From CAYJHC01 sp964369805 (GTDB lineage: Bacteria; Bacillota; Clostridia; Peptostreptococcales; Anaerovoracaceae), in contig CAYJFM010000004.1 of NCBI GenBank assembly GCA_964369805.1, positions 1 to 64,000 of the forward strand: a stretch of DNA of 64,000 nt. Reading direction: 5' to 3'. The translations under genes and the position numbers were made by a program. Shown piece after piece: positions 52,297 to 60,670 of this stretch (position 1 is its first letter; every line of letters starts with the position of its first letter). The notes under the pieces were generated by a model that was not told the origin of the DNA, searched no databases, and saw nothing but the letters and a program-made list of their open reading frames with translations.

Positions 52297-53730
52297 TTAT
52301 AAATTTATTTGTGTTTCAAAATCTTGAATGTTATTGTATTTGCTTAGCACCTCAGCAACATCATTAAGAATAAACTCTTCTGTTTGGATAGGAGCGCAAC
52401 CCACATATTTAGACGGATCAATAATTCTATTTAACTCCTCAAGGGTTACACCGAAAGAATCGTCATTTGCAATTCGTTGCAAAAGGTCATTTTCGCCACC
52501 TTCTTCTTTAATTACTTTTGAGGCTTCCATTGAATGATACCTAATTCTTTCATGTAACTCTTGTCTATTACCACCTTTTTTCACCGCATCCATCATGATA
52601 TTTTCTGTTGCCATAAATGGCAATTCACTTCTAAGTCTTTGGTCAATAACCTTTTTATATACAACAAGTCCATCTGCTACATTTAAATAGAGGTTTAGTA
52701 TAGAATCTATAGCCAAAAAAGCTTCGGGCATACTTACTCGCTTATTTGCAGAATCATCTAGAGTTCTTTCAAACCATTGAGAAGCTGCTGTAATATAGGG
52801 GTTAAGACTATCTGTAATTACATACCTTGCAATTGAGGCAATTCTTTCAGTACGCATAGGGTTCCTTTTATACGCCATTGCAGAAGAACCAATTTGAGAT
52901 TTTTCAAAAGGCTCCTCTATTTCTTTTAAATGTTGAAGTAGTCTAATATCATTGGAAAACTTAGCAGCGCTTTGAGCAATTCCGCATAAGACTGAGATAA
53001 ATTGACTATCTAATTTTCTAGAATAGGTTTGCCCAGAAACAGTGAAACAAGAATTATATCCCATTTTTTTAGCAATTTTTTTGTCTAAAGATTTTACTTT
53101 TTCATAATCTCCATCTAAAAGCTCAAGAAAGCTTGCTTGGGTTCCAGTTGTACCTTTAGAGCCAAGTAACTTACTCTTTGATAGTATATATTCAATGTCT
53201 TCTAAATCCATAAGTAGTTCTTGTATCCAGAGAGCAGCCCGTTTCCCTACAGTAGTTGGTTGTGCTGGCTGAAAATGTGTAAATCCAAGTGTTGGTGTAT
53301 CTTTATATTCTAGTGCGAACTGTGACAGTTTCCTAATAAGAATTACCATTTTTGATTTAATAAGAGTTAAAGCCTCTGTCATGATGATTATGTCAGTATT
53401 ATCACCAACGTAACAAGATGTTGCGCCAAGATGAATTATTGGAGCAGCTTTTGGGCACTGAACACCATAAGCATAAACATGAGACATGACATCATGTCTG
53501 ACTTCTTTTTCTCGTTGCTGGGCAACTTCATAGTTAATGTTTTCAGAAAATGATTTTAACTCCTCAATTTGCTCATTAGAGATGGGAAGGCCAAGCTCTT
53601 TTTCTGATTCAGCAAGGGCTATCCAAAGTTTTCTCCAAGTTCTAAATTTTTTTTCTGCAGAAAAAAGGTATTGCATTTCTTTGCTAGCATACCTTGTAGA
53701 AAAAGGTGACTGATATGTGTTATTATTCAA
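52297..53730 (-). CDS. purB: Adenylosuccinate lyase (long type)
   Basis: Releases fumarate from SAICAR and from adenylosuccinate. The 477-residue protein belongs to the longer branch of the family (B. subtilis PurB has about 431). Seen: HLGATSCYVGDNTDIIIM, TLGFTHFQPAQPTTVGKRAA with the catalytic His, and the signature GSSAMAYKRNPMRTERIAS with the catalytic Ser loop. The start codon is TTG at 53730, with AAGGAG nine bases upstream. It sits between purC (48 bases) and purA (11 bases). Confidence 0.96.
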   Translation of the reverse strand: MNNNTYQSPFSTRYASKEMQYLFSAEKKFRTWRKLWIALAESEKELGLPISNEQIEELKSFSENINYEVAQQREKEVRHDVMSHVYAYGVQCPKAAPIIHLGATSCYVGDNTDIIIMTEALTLIKSKMVILIRKLSQFALEYKDTPTLGFTHFQPAQPTTVGKRAALWIQELLMDLEDIEYILSKSKLLGSKGTTGTQASFLELLDGDYEKVKSLDKKIAKKMGYNSCFTVSGQTYSRKLDSQFISVLCGIAQSAAKFSNDIRLLQHLKEIEEPFEKSQIGSSAMAYKRNPMRTERIASIARYVITDSLNPYITAASQWFERTLDDSANKRVSMPEAFLAIDSILNLYLNVADGLVVYKKVIDQRLRSELPFMATENIMMDAVKKGGNRQELHERIRYHSMEASKVIKEEGGENDLLQRIANDDSFGVTLEELNRIIDPSKYVGCAPIQTEEFILNDVAEVLSKYNNIQDFETQINL

Positions 53731-53778
53731 GATTTTTCTCCTTTTCGTAATATATATTAAGTAACAAATAAATTAAAT

Positions 53779-54486
53779 TTATACTAAGCCTATTCTTTTC
53801 ATCATTTCTTGGTAAGCTTCTTCAGTTCCTCCTAAATCTTGCCTGAAGCGGTCTTTATCTAATTTTTCTTGGGTTGTCAAATCCCAAAAACGACAAGTAT
53901 CAGGGGAAATCTCATCAGCTAAAATGATTTCTCCTTCAATTCTACCAAACTCTAATTTAAAATCAATTAAATCAATATTTACTGATTTGAAAAAATCTAA
54001 AAGTACTTGATTTATATCTAGTGCCATGCTTGAAAGGATAGCCAGCTCTTCTTTAGTGGCAAGGTCTATTGAAAGTATGTGGTAATCATTGACTATAGGA
54101 TCTCCTAGAGCATCATTCTTATAGCAAAATTCTATAACTGGAAACTTTGTAGCTGTTCCTTCTGGAAGCCCTAATCTTTTTTGCAAACTTCCTGCAACTT
54201 TATTTCTAACAATAACTTCTATAGGGATTATTTCTACTTTCCTTACTACAGTCTCTCTATCGCTTAAACCTTCCACAAAGTGTGTTTTGATATTTTTAGA
54301 TTCAAGCAGTTTAAATAAATAGTTAGACATTAGATTGTTAACAATGCCTTTGCCTACAATAGTTCCTTTCTTTAACCCATTAAAAGCTGTTGCATCATCC
54401 TTATAATCTACTATATAATATTTTTCGTCTTCAGTTGCAAAGACTTTTTTTGCTTTACCTTCATAAAGCTGTTGACATTTTTTCAT
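53779..54486 (-). CDS. purC: SAICAR synthase
   Basis: Phosphoribosylaminoimidazole-succinocarboxamide synthase, ATP-dependent addition of aspartate to CAIR. The 235-residue product has YEGKAKKVFATEDEKYYIV, DDATAFNGLKKGTIVGKG, IPIEVIVRNKVAGSLQKRLG and LADEISPDTCRFWDLTTQEK with DKDRFRQDLGG, the complete set of SAICAR synthase motifs at normal length. It lies 17 bases after purF in the same operon; GAGGT precedes the ATG. Confidence 0.97.
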   Translation of the reverse strand: MKKCQQLYEGKAKKVFATEDEKYYIVDYKDDATAFNGLKKGTIVGKGIVNNLMSNYLFKLLESKNIKTHFVEGLSDRETVVRKVEIIPIEVIVRNKVAGSLQKRLGLPEGTATKFPVIEFCYKNDALGDPIVNDYHILSIDLATKEELAILSSMALDINQVLLDFFKSVNIDLIDFKLEFGRIEGEIILADEISPDTCRFWDLTTQEKLDKDRFRQDLGGTEEAYQEMMKRIGLV

Positions 54487-54503
54487 ATAATATACCTCAC
54501 ATT

Positions 54504-55916
54504 CTATTTAGTTAATAATTGATTTTTTCCTACTGATATTTTATTAGAATTGCCACTAAAACAGTTAGTGCAAAACTTCATACCGGAGTTGGCACATGAC
54601 ATTTTTAGACCTTTTAAACTTATATACGATAGGGTGTCTACACCAATTCGCTTGGCTATTTCATCTAAAGACATTTTATTTGCTATCAAATTTTCTTCAC
54701 TATCAATATCCGTGCCAAAATTACAAGTATACTTAAAGGGTGGGGAAGAAATTTTCATATGGATTTCTCGTGCTCCTGCGTTCCTCAAGGCGCTAACTAT
54801 TTTGGCACTTGTTGTTCCACGGACTATAGAGTCGTCAACTAAAACAATTCTCTTCCCAGCTACATTTGAAGAAAGAGGGTTTAGTTTAAGCCTTACAGCA
54901 TTTTCTCTTTGGGCCTGGGTTGGATATATAAAGCTACGCCCTATATACCTGTTTTTGGCTAACGCAAAATCGAAAGGGATATTGCTTTCTAAGCTATAAC
55001 CTAAGGCAACCTCTATTCCAGTATCCGGAACCCCGCATACTAAATCTGCATCAACAGGTGACTCTTGTGCTAGTATTTTCCCCATATTTACACGGGCATC
55101 ATATACATTTAGCCCATCGATTGTGGAGTCTGGTCTTGCAAAATAAACGTATTCAAATATGCATAGTCCGTAATTTGGATTCTTTTCGGTTAAAGCAATT
55201 TCTTCATGAATAATTTCACCATTTTCAATTAAAATGATTTCTCCAGCTTTAACGTCTCTAATAAACTGGAATCCGCATGCATCAAGTCCACAACTTTCTG
55301 ATGAAACAGCCATTCCGTATTGATTTTTGCCTATACAAAGTGGACGGAAACCATCTGGGTCTCTTACAGCAACTGTGCGACCTTTGTCATCTATAATAAT
55401 TAAAGAAAAGGCACCTTTGAGCCGCTTGGTTGCTTTAACTATGCCCTTTAGCAAGTTGTTTTCTTGCATTATATTATATGCAACAAGTGAGGCTATTACC
55501 TCACTGTCACTTGTAGCATGAAAGTTTATACCATAACTCATTAATTCTTTTTTTATTTCCATAGCGTTTATTATATTACCGTTATGACTAGTAGCAATTC
55601 TTCCAGTTAAAAATTCAGTTACAAAGGGGCCTACATTTTCTCTTAGGTTTAAGCCAGTAGTGGAATACCTATTATGTCCTATAGAAACTTTGCTTCTAGG
55701 TAAGTTTGATAGGTTTTCTTTGCTAAAGACCTCACTTACTAAACCAACGTCTTTATGAGAAATAATTTTATTTTTGTAAGTAGCAGCTATACCAGCACCT
55801 TCTTGCCCCCTATGTTGCAAAGCTAATAGACCATTATAATTTATTCCAATTGCTTCGTCAGTATGAAGATTGACTCCAAAGACAGCACATTCTTCATGTA
55901 ACTTATCATAATTCAT
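54504..55916 (-). CDS. purF: Amidophosphoribosyltransferase
   Basis: Commits PRPP to purine synthesis with glutamine as nitrogen donor. The 470-residue protein begins MNYDKLHEECAVFGVN, so a 9-residue propeptide precedes the catalytic Cys10. Class II amidotransferase parts are GLLALQHRGQEGAGIA, SIGHNRYSTTG and ATSHNGNIINA; the PRTase part has VLVDDSIVRGTTSAKIV. Cys residues near the end (CANSGMKFCTNCFSG) suggest the 4Fe-4S cluster form known from B. subtilis. The start at 55916 has AAGGAGA upstream; the longer frame overlaps glnN and is not supported. Confidence 0.96.
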   Translation of the reverse strand: MNYDKLHEECAVFGVNLHTDEAIGINYNGLLALQHRGQEGAGIAATYKNKIISHKDVGLVSEVFSKENLSNLPRSKVSIGHNRYSTTGLNLRENVGPFVTEFLTGRIATSHNGNIINAMEIKKELMSYGINFHATSDSEVIASLVAYNIMQENNLLKGIVKATKRLKGAFSLIIIDDKGRTVAVRDPDGFRPLCIGKNQYGMAVSSESCGLDACGFQFIRDVKAGEIILIENGEIIHEEIALTEKNPNYGLCIFEYVYFARPDSTIDGLNVYDARVNMGKILAQESPVDADLVCGVPDTGIEVALGYSLESNIPFDFALAKNRYIGRSFIYPTQAQRENAVRLKLNPLSSNVAGKRIVLVDDSIVRGTTSAKIVSALRNAGAREIHMKISSPPFKYTCNFGTDIDSEENLIANKMSLDEIAKRIGVDTLSYISLKGLKMSCANSGMKFCTNCFSGNSNKISVGKNQLLTK

Positions 55917-55969
55917 AAATAATTCTCCTTTTAGAGCTAGTTTTAAAATCAATTCAAGGTATAACTGCT

Positions 55970-58057
55970 CTAATTGATACTGTACAGTAGATCTCCATAA
56001 GTAGGCAGTTTCCAATATTTTTTTGGGATGATAGTTTCTAATTCATCAATCATAACTCGGATTTCAGCCATATTAAGATATATTGTGTCTCGGTAAAACC
56101 TGCTCAGTTCTAAAGTATTATTAATAGTCTTTGTGGTAAGCAGATCTTCTTCTAGCTTACTTAGTAAATAATAGATTTCTTTAGTTAGGTTGGAGGCTTT
56201 TTCAACAACGATTTGCTCTATTGAGTTATTTATGTTTAGTTCTTTTTTATCAATAATTATTGAAAGAAGATCTTTTTGGTAGCTGAAGGAAAATTCAATA
56301 ATATTTTTAGAAATTATTTCATGGAAAGTTAAGGCTTCTATATGTATAGTTTTTTGGTAGTTCTCCATTAAAATTTCATATCTACTCTTTAGTTCTTTCT
56401 CGGATAAAACTGAGTGTTTTTCGAAGAGCTTTAGATTGTCTTTATGAACAAAATATGGCAGAGCATCGACTGTAGTTTTTAAGTTTAAAAGTCCTCTTTC
56501 TTTGGCTTCTTTTACCCACGTATCAGAATAGTTATCTCCATTAAAGATAATCCTTTTATTATCCTTGATGGTTTTTTTCAGCAAATGGTGTAAGGTCTCG
56601 TTAAAGTCATCACAGTTTTCGAGAATATCAGCAAAATCAGAAAGGGTCTCTGCCATAATTGTATTAAGAATCAAGTTAAACCCAGAAATGGAAAAGGCTG
56701 AACCTACCATTCTAAATTCAAACTTATTGCCAGTAAAGGCAAAAGGGGAGCTTCTATTTCTATCGGTAGTATCTTTTGAGAAATAAGGCAGTACATTAGT
56801 ACCTAGTTTTATTAGACTTTTCTCAAACCCTTCATAGGTTTTTCCTTTTTCAATAGAGTCAAGAATTTCTGTGAGAGCATCTCCTAAATAAATTGATATA
56901 ATTCCTGGAGGGGCTTCATGTCCACCAAGCCTATGGTCATTACCTGCGCTTGATGCTGAAATTCTAATTAAGTCTTGATGCATATTTACTGCTCTTATTA
57001 CTGATACTAAAAATAGCAAAAATTGCATGTTCTTGTGAGGAGTATCGCCAGCTTCAAAAAGGTTTATTCCAGCATCTGTAGATAAAGACCAATTATTATG
57101 TTTACCAGAGCCATTAATACCCGCGAAAGGCTTTTCATGAAGTAGGCAAGTTAATCCGTGTTTATCGGCAATACTTTTCATTAGCTCCATTATAGTTTGA
57201 TTTTGATCAGTTGCAATATTTGCTACAGTGAAAATTGGTGCAAGTTCATGTTGGGATGGAGCTACTTCATTATGTTTTGTTTTTGACATAATGCCAAGTT
57301 TCCATAACTCTTCATCAAGTTCTTCCATAAAGCCAGAAATTTTTGGCTTAATAGTCCCAAAATAATGGTCACCTAGCTCTTGCCCTTTAGGTGGTTTAGC
57401 ACCAAACAAAGTACGACCACAATGTACTAGATCAGGCCTTTTATTAAATACTTGTTTGTCAATTAAAAAGTACTCTTGCTCTGCACCCACAGTAGAATAT
57501 ACTCGGTTAGTTGATTTATTTTCAAATAGCCTAAGGATTCTTAGTGATTGGAGATTTAGTGAATCCATTGAACGCAATAGAGGCGTTTTTTTATCTAAAG
57601 CTTCACCAGAGTATGAACAAAAAGCAGTAGGTATGGATAAGACTTTATCTTTTACGAATGCGAAAGATGTAGGATCCCATGCAGTATATCCTCTTGCTTC
57701 AAAAGTGCTTCTTATACCCCCATTTGGAAAAGAGGAAGCATCTGGCTCTCCTTGGACGAGTTCTTTCCCAGAGAACTCCATGATTATTTTTCCATCTTTT
57801 GTTGGAGAAATGAAAGAATCATGCTTTTCAGCGGTTATGCCAGTCATTGGTTGGAACCAATGTGTAAAATGAGTTGCACCTTTTTCTATAGCCCAATTTT
57901 TCATTGCGGTTGCAACTTGGTTGGCGATTTCAAGGTTTAGATCGGACCCTAATTCCATAGTACTTTTTAAAGATATATATGCATCTTTTGAAAGCTTATC
58001 TCTCATAATTTTATCATCAAAAACCATGCTACCAAAAAGTGTAGTAATTTTATTCAT
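55970..58057 (-). CDS. glnN: Glutamine synthetase, type III
   Basis: ATP-dependent synthesis of glutamine from glutamate and ammonia by the large type III enzyme, 695 residues as expected. Type III features include FGSMVFDDKIMRDKL at the start, THFTHWFQPMTGITAEKHDS, EFSGKELVQGEPDASSFPNG, TFEARGYTAWDPTSFAFVK, GAEQEYFLIDK, KHNEVAPSQHELAPIFTVAN, AGINGSGKHNNWSLSTDAG-like text and DRNRSSPFAFTGNKFEFRM. It lies 9 bases after asnA and 53 before purF in the same leftward unit. The window also encodes a type I enzyme on the other strand, so the genome has at least two glutamine synthetases. Confidence 0.97.
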   Translation of the reverse strand: MNKITTLFGSMVFDDKIMRDKLSKDAYISLKSTMELGSDLNLEIANQVATAMKNWAIEKGATHFTHWFQPMTGITAEKHDSFISPTKDGKIIMEFSGKELVQGEPDASSFPNGGIRSTFEARGYTAWDPTSFAFVKDKVLSIPTAFCSYSGEALDKKTPLLRSMDSLNLQSLRILRLFENKSTNRVYSTVGAEQEYFLIDKQVFNKRPDLVHCGRTLFGAKPPKGQELGDHYFGTIKPKISGFMEELDEELWKLGIMSKTKHNEVAPSQHELAPIFTVANIATDQNQTIMELMKSIADKHGLTCLLHEKPFAGINGSGKHNNWSLSTDAGINLFEAGDTPHKNMQFLLFLVSVIRAVNMHQDLIRISASSAGNDHRLGGHEAPPGIISIYLGDALTEILDSIEKGKTYEGFEKSLIKLGTNVLPYFSKDTTDRNRSSPFAFTGNKFEFRMVGSAFSISGFNLILNTIMAETLSDFADILENCDDFNETLHHLLKKTIKDNKRIIFNGDNYSDTWVKEAKERGLLNLKTTVDALPYFVHKDNLKLFEKHSVLSEKELKSRYEILMENYQKTIHIEALTFHEIISKNIIEFSFSYQKDLLSIIIDKKELNINNSIEQIVVEKASNLTKEIYYLLSKLEEDLLTTKTINNTLELSRFYRDTIYLNMAEIRVMIDELETIIPKKYWKLPTYGDLLYSIN

Positions 58058-58066
58058 GATACCTCC

Positions 58067-59071
58067 TTATAGTAGGGTTATTCCTTGATCTTTACAACTA
58101 GCGATTGTATTTTTATCCCAAATTGAAACTTGAACTTCTCCAATGTGAGCTTTTTCTAATAACAACATTGATAATCTAGATTGACCAATGCCACCTCCCA
58201 TAGTCAGAGGTAAGGTTCCATCAAGTAGTGCTTTGTGGAAGGGTAGTACTCTTCTATCGTTAGCATCAGCCTTGGTTAGCTGTTCATCTAAGGAAACTTT
58301 ATCAACTCTAATTCCCATTGAAGACACTTCGAAAGAACAACCAAGAACTTCATTCCAGAAGAGGATGTCACCATTTAGTTTCCAATCATCATAGTCAGGA
58401 GCACGACCATCATGCCTTTCTCCGGAGGCTAGCACGTCTCCAATTTGCATTACGAAAGCAGTTTTATGCTCTTTTAAATAGGCGTCTTCACGTTCTTTAG
58501 GAGTTAATTTTGGATATAGAGTTTCAAGTTCATAAGTTGAAATGAAACTAATATCTCGAGAAAGCTTAGTGGAGAGCCCAAATTCACTGTTCAGTAGATC
58601 TTTAGTATCACATATAGCATTTACAATAGATGTTACTGTAGTTTGAAGGGTATTAATATTTCTAGTTTCTAAATCAATGACTTTTTCCCAGTCCCATTGA
58701 TCAACATATATTGAATGAAGGTTATCCATTTCTTCATCACGTCGAATGGCATTCATGTCTGTGTATATTCCTTCACCAACAGGAAAACCATACTGATGTA
58801 GTGCTTGTCGTTTCCACTTTGCGAGTGAGTGAACTACAACTGCATCTGATCCAGTCTCAAGAATATCAAATTTTACAGGTCTTTCTATTCCATTTAAGTC
58901 ATCATTTAAACCAGTGTTTATATCAACGAAAAGTGGCGCTGATACTCTTTTTAAATTTAGAGAATTGCTCAGTTTTTCTTCAAATACTTTTTTTAAAGCA
59001 CCAATTGCCAATTGGGTTTCATAAATTGTTAGGGAACTTTCATACTCTTTAACTTTGATCATTTTACTCAT
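58067..59071 (-). CDS. asnA: Aspartate-ammonia ligase (asparagine synthetase A)
   Basis: Makes asparagine from aspartate, ammonia and ATP; related to class II tRNA synthetases. The 334-residue product has LKRVSAPLFVDINTGLNDDL, GIERPVKFDI, VVHSLAKWKRQALHQYGF, EGIYTDMNAIRRDEEMDNLH, YVDQWDWEKVI and the C-terminal TMGGGIGQSRLSMLLLEKAH. Motifs and length are standard. It is the first gene of a leftward asnA-glnN-purF-purC-purB-purA operon whose leader carries an ANTAR-type hairpin and a terminator. AGGAGG lies 8 bases before the ATG. Confidence 0.97.
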   Translation of the reverse strand: MSKMIKVKEYESSLTIYETQLAIGALKKVFEEKLSNSLNLKRVSAPLFVDINTGLNDDLNGIERPVKFDILETGSDAVVVHSLAKWKRQALHQYGFPVGEGIYTDMNAIRRDEEMDNLHSIYVDQWDWEKVIDLETRNINTLQTTVTSIVNAICDTKDLLNSEFGLSTKLSRDISFISTYELETLYPKLTPKEREDAYLKEHKTAFVMQIGDVLASGERHDGRAPDYDDWKLNGDILFWNEVLGCSFEVSSMGIRVDKVSLDEQLTKADANDRRVLPFHKALLDGTLPLTMGGGIGQSRLSMLLLEKAHIGEVQVSIWDKNTIASCKDQGITLL

Positions 59072-59087
59072 AATTTATTCCTCCTGC

Positions 59088-59129
59088 AAAAAAAAAGAGG
59101 CACTGCGAGCCGAATAGCTCACAACGCCT
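59088..59129 (-). terminator. Attenuator terminator in the asnA leader
   Basis: Read on the minus strand: lower stem AGGC/GCCT, a 3 by 3 internal loop (GTT/AGT), upper stem GTGAGC/GCTCGC with one G-U pair, loop TATTCG, then CT and nine T. The G-U pair and T-tract fit only the minus strand. The asnA ribosome binding site starts right after the T-tract, so it controls entry into the operon rather than ending an upstream one. Confidence 0.88.
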
Positions 59130-59136
59130 TTGTTGT
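59121..59136 (-). promoter_or_regulatory. Putative ANTAR-binding hairpin in the asnA leader
   Basis: On the minus strand ACAAC-AAAGGC-GTTGT forms a 5-pair stem with a hexaloop having A at position 1 and G at position 4, the rule described for ANTAR target RNAs. Its loop and 3' arm belong to the 5' side of the terminator, so the two folds exclude each other. A second hairpin, present in the best-studied ANTAR targets, was not recognised. Confidence 0.65.
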
Positions 59137-59146
59137 ATATAAGGAT

Positions 59147-59173
59147 ATTATAACAAGATTAATCATTTGTCAA
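59147..59173 (-). promoter_or_regulatory. Promoter of the asnA-to-purA operon
   Basis: On the minus strand TTGACA (59173-59168) and TATAAT (59152-59147), both perfect, with a short 15-base spacer. The expected start near 59140 places the ANTAR-type hairpin at the very 5' end of the RNA. Confidence 0.7.
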
Positions 59174-59196
59174 GAAAAAAATCAAGAAAGAGAAAT

Positions 59197-59225
59197 TTGA
59201 CTTTTAGAGAGAAATATCATATAAT
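59197..59225 (+). promoter_or_regulatory. Promoter of the glnA operon
   Basis: TTGACT (59197-59202), 17-base spacer, TATAAT (59220-59225). The expected start near 59231 places the hairpin at 59232 at the 5' end of the transcript. Confidence 0.85.
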
Positions 59226-59231
59226 ATTTTC

Positions 59232-59245
59232 GAACAATGGCGTTC
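59232..59245 (+). promoter_or_regulatory. Putative ANTAR-binding hairpin in the glnA leader
   Basis: GAAC-AATGGC-GTTC: a 4-pair stem with hexaloop A1/G4, nearly the same loop as in the asnA leader (AANGGC in both). The 3' arm GTTC is the first part of the following terminator stem, so the structures are mutually exclusive. Only one such hairpin is clear. Confidence 0.65.
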
Positions 59246-59299
59246 ATCAAGTTGTAGGGAGTGAGATTCTGTACAGATATTGATGGACGATTTTTTTTT
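59242..59299 (+). terminator. Attenuator terminator in the glnA leader
   Basis: Stem GTTCATCAA with TTGATGGAC (9 pairs, one G-U), about 29-base loop with an inner TCTGTACAGA palindrome, then GA and nine T. It lies between the promoter and the glnA ribosome binding site. Confidence 0.87.
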
Positions 59300-59342
59300 G
59301 AAATGTAGCATAGATATGATGAATATAGAGGAAGGTGACAGT

Positions 59343-60653
59343 ATGAATAGAGAAATTTTAGAATTTATAGAAGAGAATGATGTTAAGTTTATTAGGCTAG
59401 GCTTCTGTTCTCCGCTAGGGCAGTATAAAAATATATCAATTATGGCAGATAAACTTGAGGAGGCATTAGAAAGTGGAATCTCTTTTGATGCATCAGCTAT
59501 TGAAGGGTTTTCTGATGTTAATGAATCTGATTTATTCCTTTTTCCTGATCTGAAAACATTAGGGATGCTCCCTTGGAGACCAAATGTGAACTCTGTAATG
59601 AGACTTTATTGTGATATAAAAAAGCCAGATAAAACGGATTTTCAAGGAGATAGTAGGAATATATTAAAGCAGGCGATCAGAGAAATGGAAAAGCACAATA
59701 TAATTTGCAAGATTGGAACTGAATTTGAATTTCATTTATTGCATATTAATGAAAAAGGGGAGCCAACAGATAAACCAATAGATAAAGGGGGGTACTTTGA
59801 TACCGCGCCACTGGATAAAGGGGGAAGTATAAGAAGAGAAATATGCCTTTGTTTAGAAGAAATGGGGTTAGTGCCGGAGGCTTCTCATCATGAACAAGGT
59901 CATGGACAAAATGAAATCGATTTTAGATTTACGGATGCATTAACAAGTGCAGATAATTTTTTAACTTTTAAGTCGGTTGTTAAATCAATAGCATCTATGA
60001 ACGGACTATTTGCTTCATTTATGCCAAAACCATTTCTTGATCAAAGTGGTAATGGAATGCACACGAATATTTCCTTACATAAAAATGGCAAAAATATTTT
60101 TAGTGATGTTGAATCAGAAGATTATCAAATCGCAAAACAATTTATAGCTGGGATTTTAGATAAAGCTGCAGAAATAACTTTGTTTTTAAACCCTAACAAT
60201 AACTCATACGAAAGGCTAGGGGAGTGTGAAGCCCCAAAATACATATCATGGTCAAACCAAAACCGTTCTCAGCTAATAAGAATTCCAGCTGCGAATAATA
60301 AAAATGAAAGAATGGAGCTTCGATCGCCAGACCCAACTATTAATCCTTATATTGCCTTTGCCTTGATTATTCAAGCAGGGCTGAGTGGTATAGAAGAGAA
60401 GATGTTACTACCTGAAGCTGTGGATGAAAACTTATACTTAGTTGATAAAAGTGTGATTAAAAACTTAAAAAAACTACCAGATAACTTAGGAGAAGCTATT
60501 GAACTGGCGGAAAATAGTAAGTTTGTTAATGAAATTTTAGACCAGAAATTCTTGCGAAAGTACTTAGAAATTAAGAAAAAAGAATATGAGGTGTTTTTAG
60601 AAGCTCGAGATAAAAAAGAGTATTACAAAGAAGCATATTTCGAAATATTTTAA
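59343..60653 (+). CDS. glnA: Glutamine synthetase, type I
   Basis: A 436-residue type I enzyme. Seen: VKFIRLGFCSPLGQYKNISI, FDASAIEGFSDVNESDLFLF, GTEFEFHLLHINEKGEPTD, EASHHEQGHGQNEIDFRF with metal-binding residues, MPKPFLDQSGNGMHTNISLH, NSYERLGECEAPKYISWSNQ and RIPAANNKNERMELRSPDPT. It is more divergent than housekeeping Bacillus GlnA (for example SPLGQYKN for the usual TDxxGxxKN) and lacks an adenylylation-type Tyr motif that I can recognise. The ATG at 59343 has AGGAAGGTG upstream; the frame is open further up but that part is the leader terminator. Co-transcribed with the ANTAR gene 17 bases downstream. Confidence 0.94.
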   Translation: MNREILEFIEENDVKFIRLGFCSPLGQYKNISIMADKLEEALESGISFDASAIEGFSDVNESDLFLFPDLKTLGMLPWRPNVNSVMRLYCDIKKPDKTDFQGDSRNILKQAIREMEKHNIICKIGTEFEFHLLHINEKGEPTDKPIDKGGYFDTAPLDKGGSIRREICLCLEEMGLVPEASHHEQGHGQNEIDFRFTDALTSADNFLTFKSVVKSIASMNGLFASFMPKPFLDQSGNGMHTNISLHKNGKNIFSDVESEDYQIAKQFIAGILDKAAEITLFLNPNNNSYERLGECEAPKYISWSNQNRSQLIRIPAANNKNERMELRSPDPTINPYIAFALIIQAGLSGIEEKMLLPEAVDENLYLVDKSVIKNLKKLPDNLGEAIELAENSKFVNEILDQKFLRKYLEIKKKEYEVFLEARDKKEYYKEAYFEIF

Positions 60654-60670
60654 CAGGAAGGTATAAAGTA

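Noticed and set aside
55917..56015. An N-terminal extension of purF into the 3' end of glnN
   Set aside because: PurF needs a short propeptide before the catalytic Cys; the ATG at 55916 gives a 9-residue propeptide and has a clear ribosome binding site.
59280..59342. A longer glnA starting with TTG inside the leader
   Set aside because: This stretch is the 3' arm and T-tract of the leader terminator; AGGAAGGTG lies before the ATG at 59343, which also fits family alignment.
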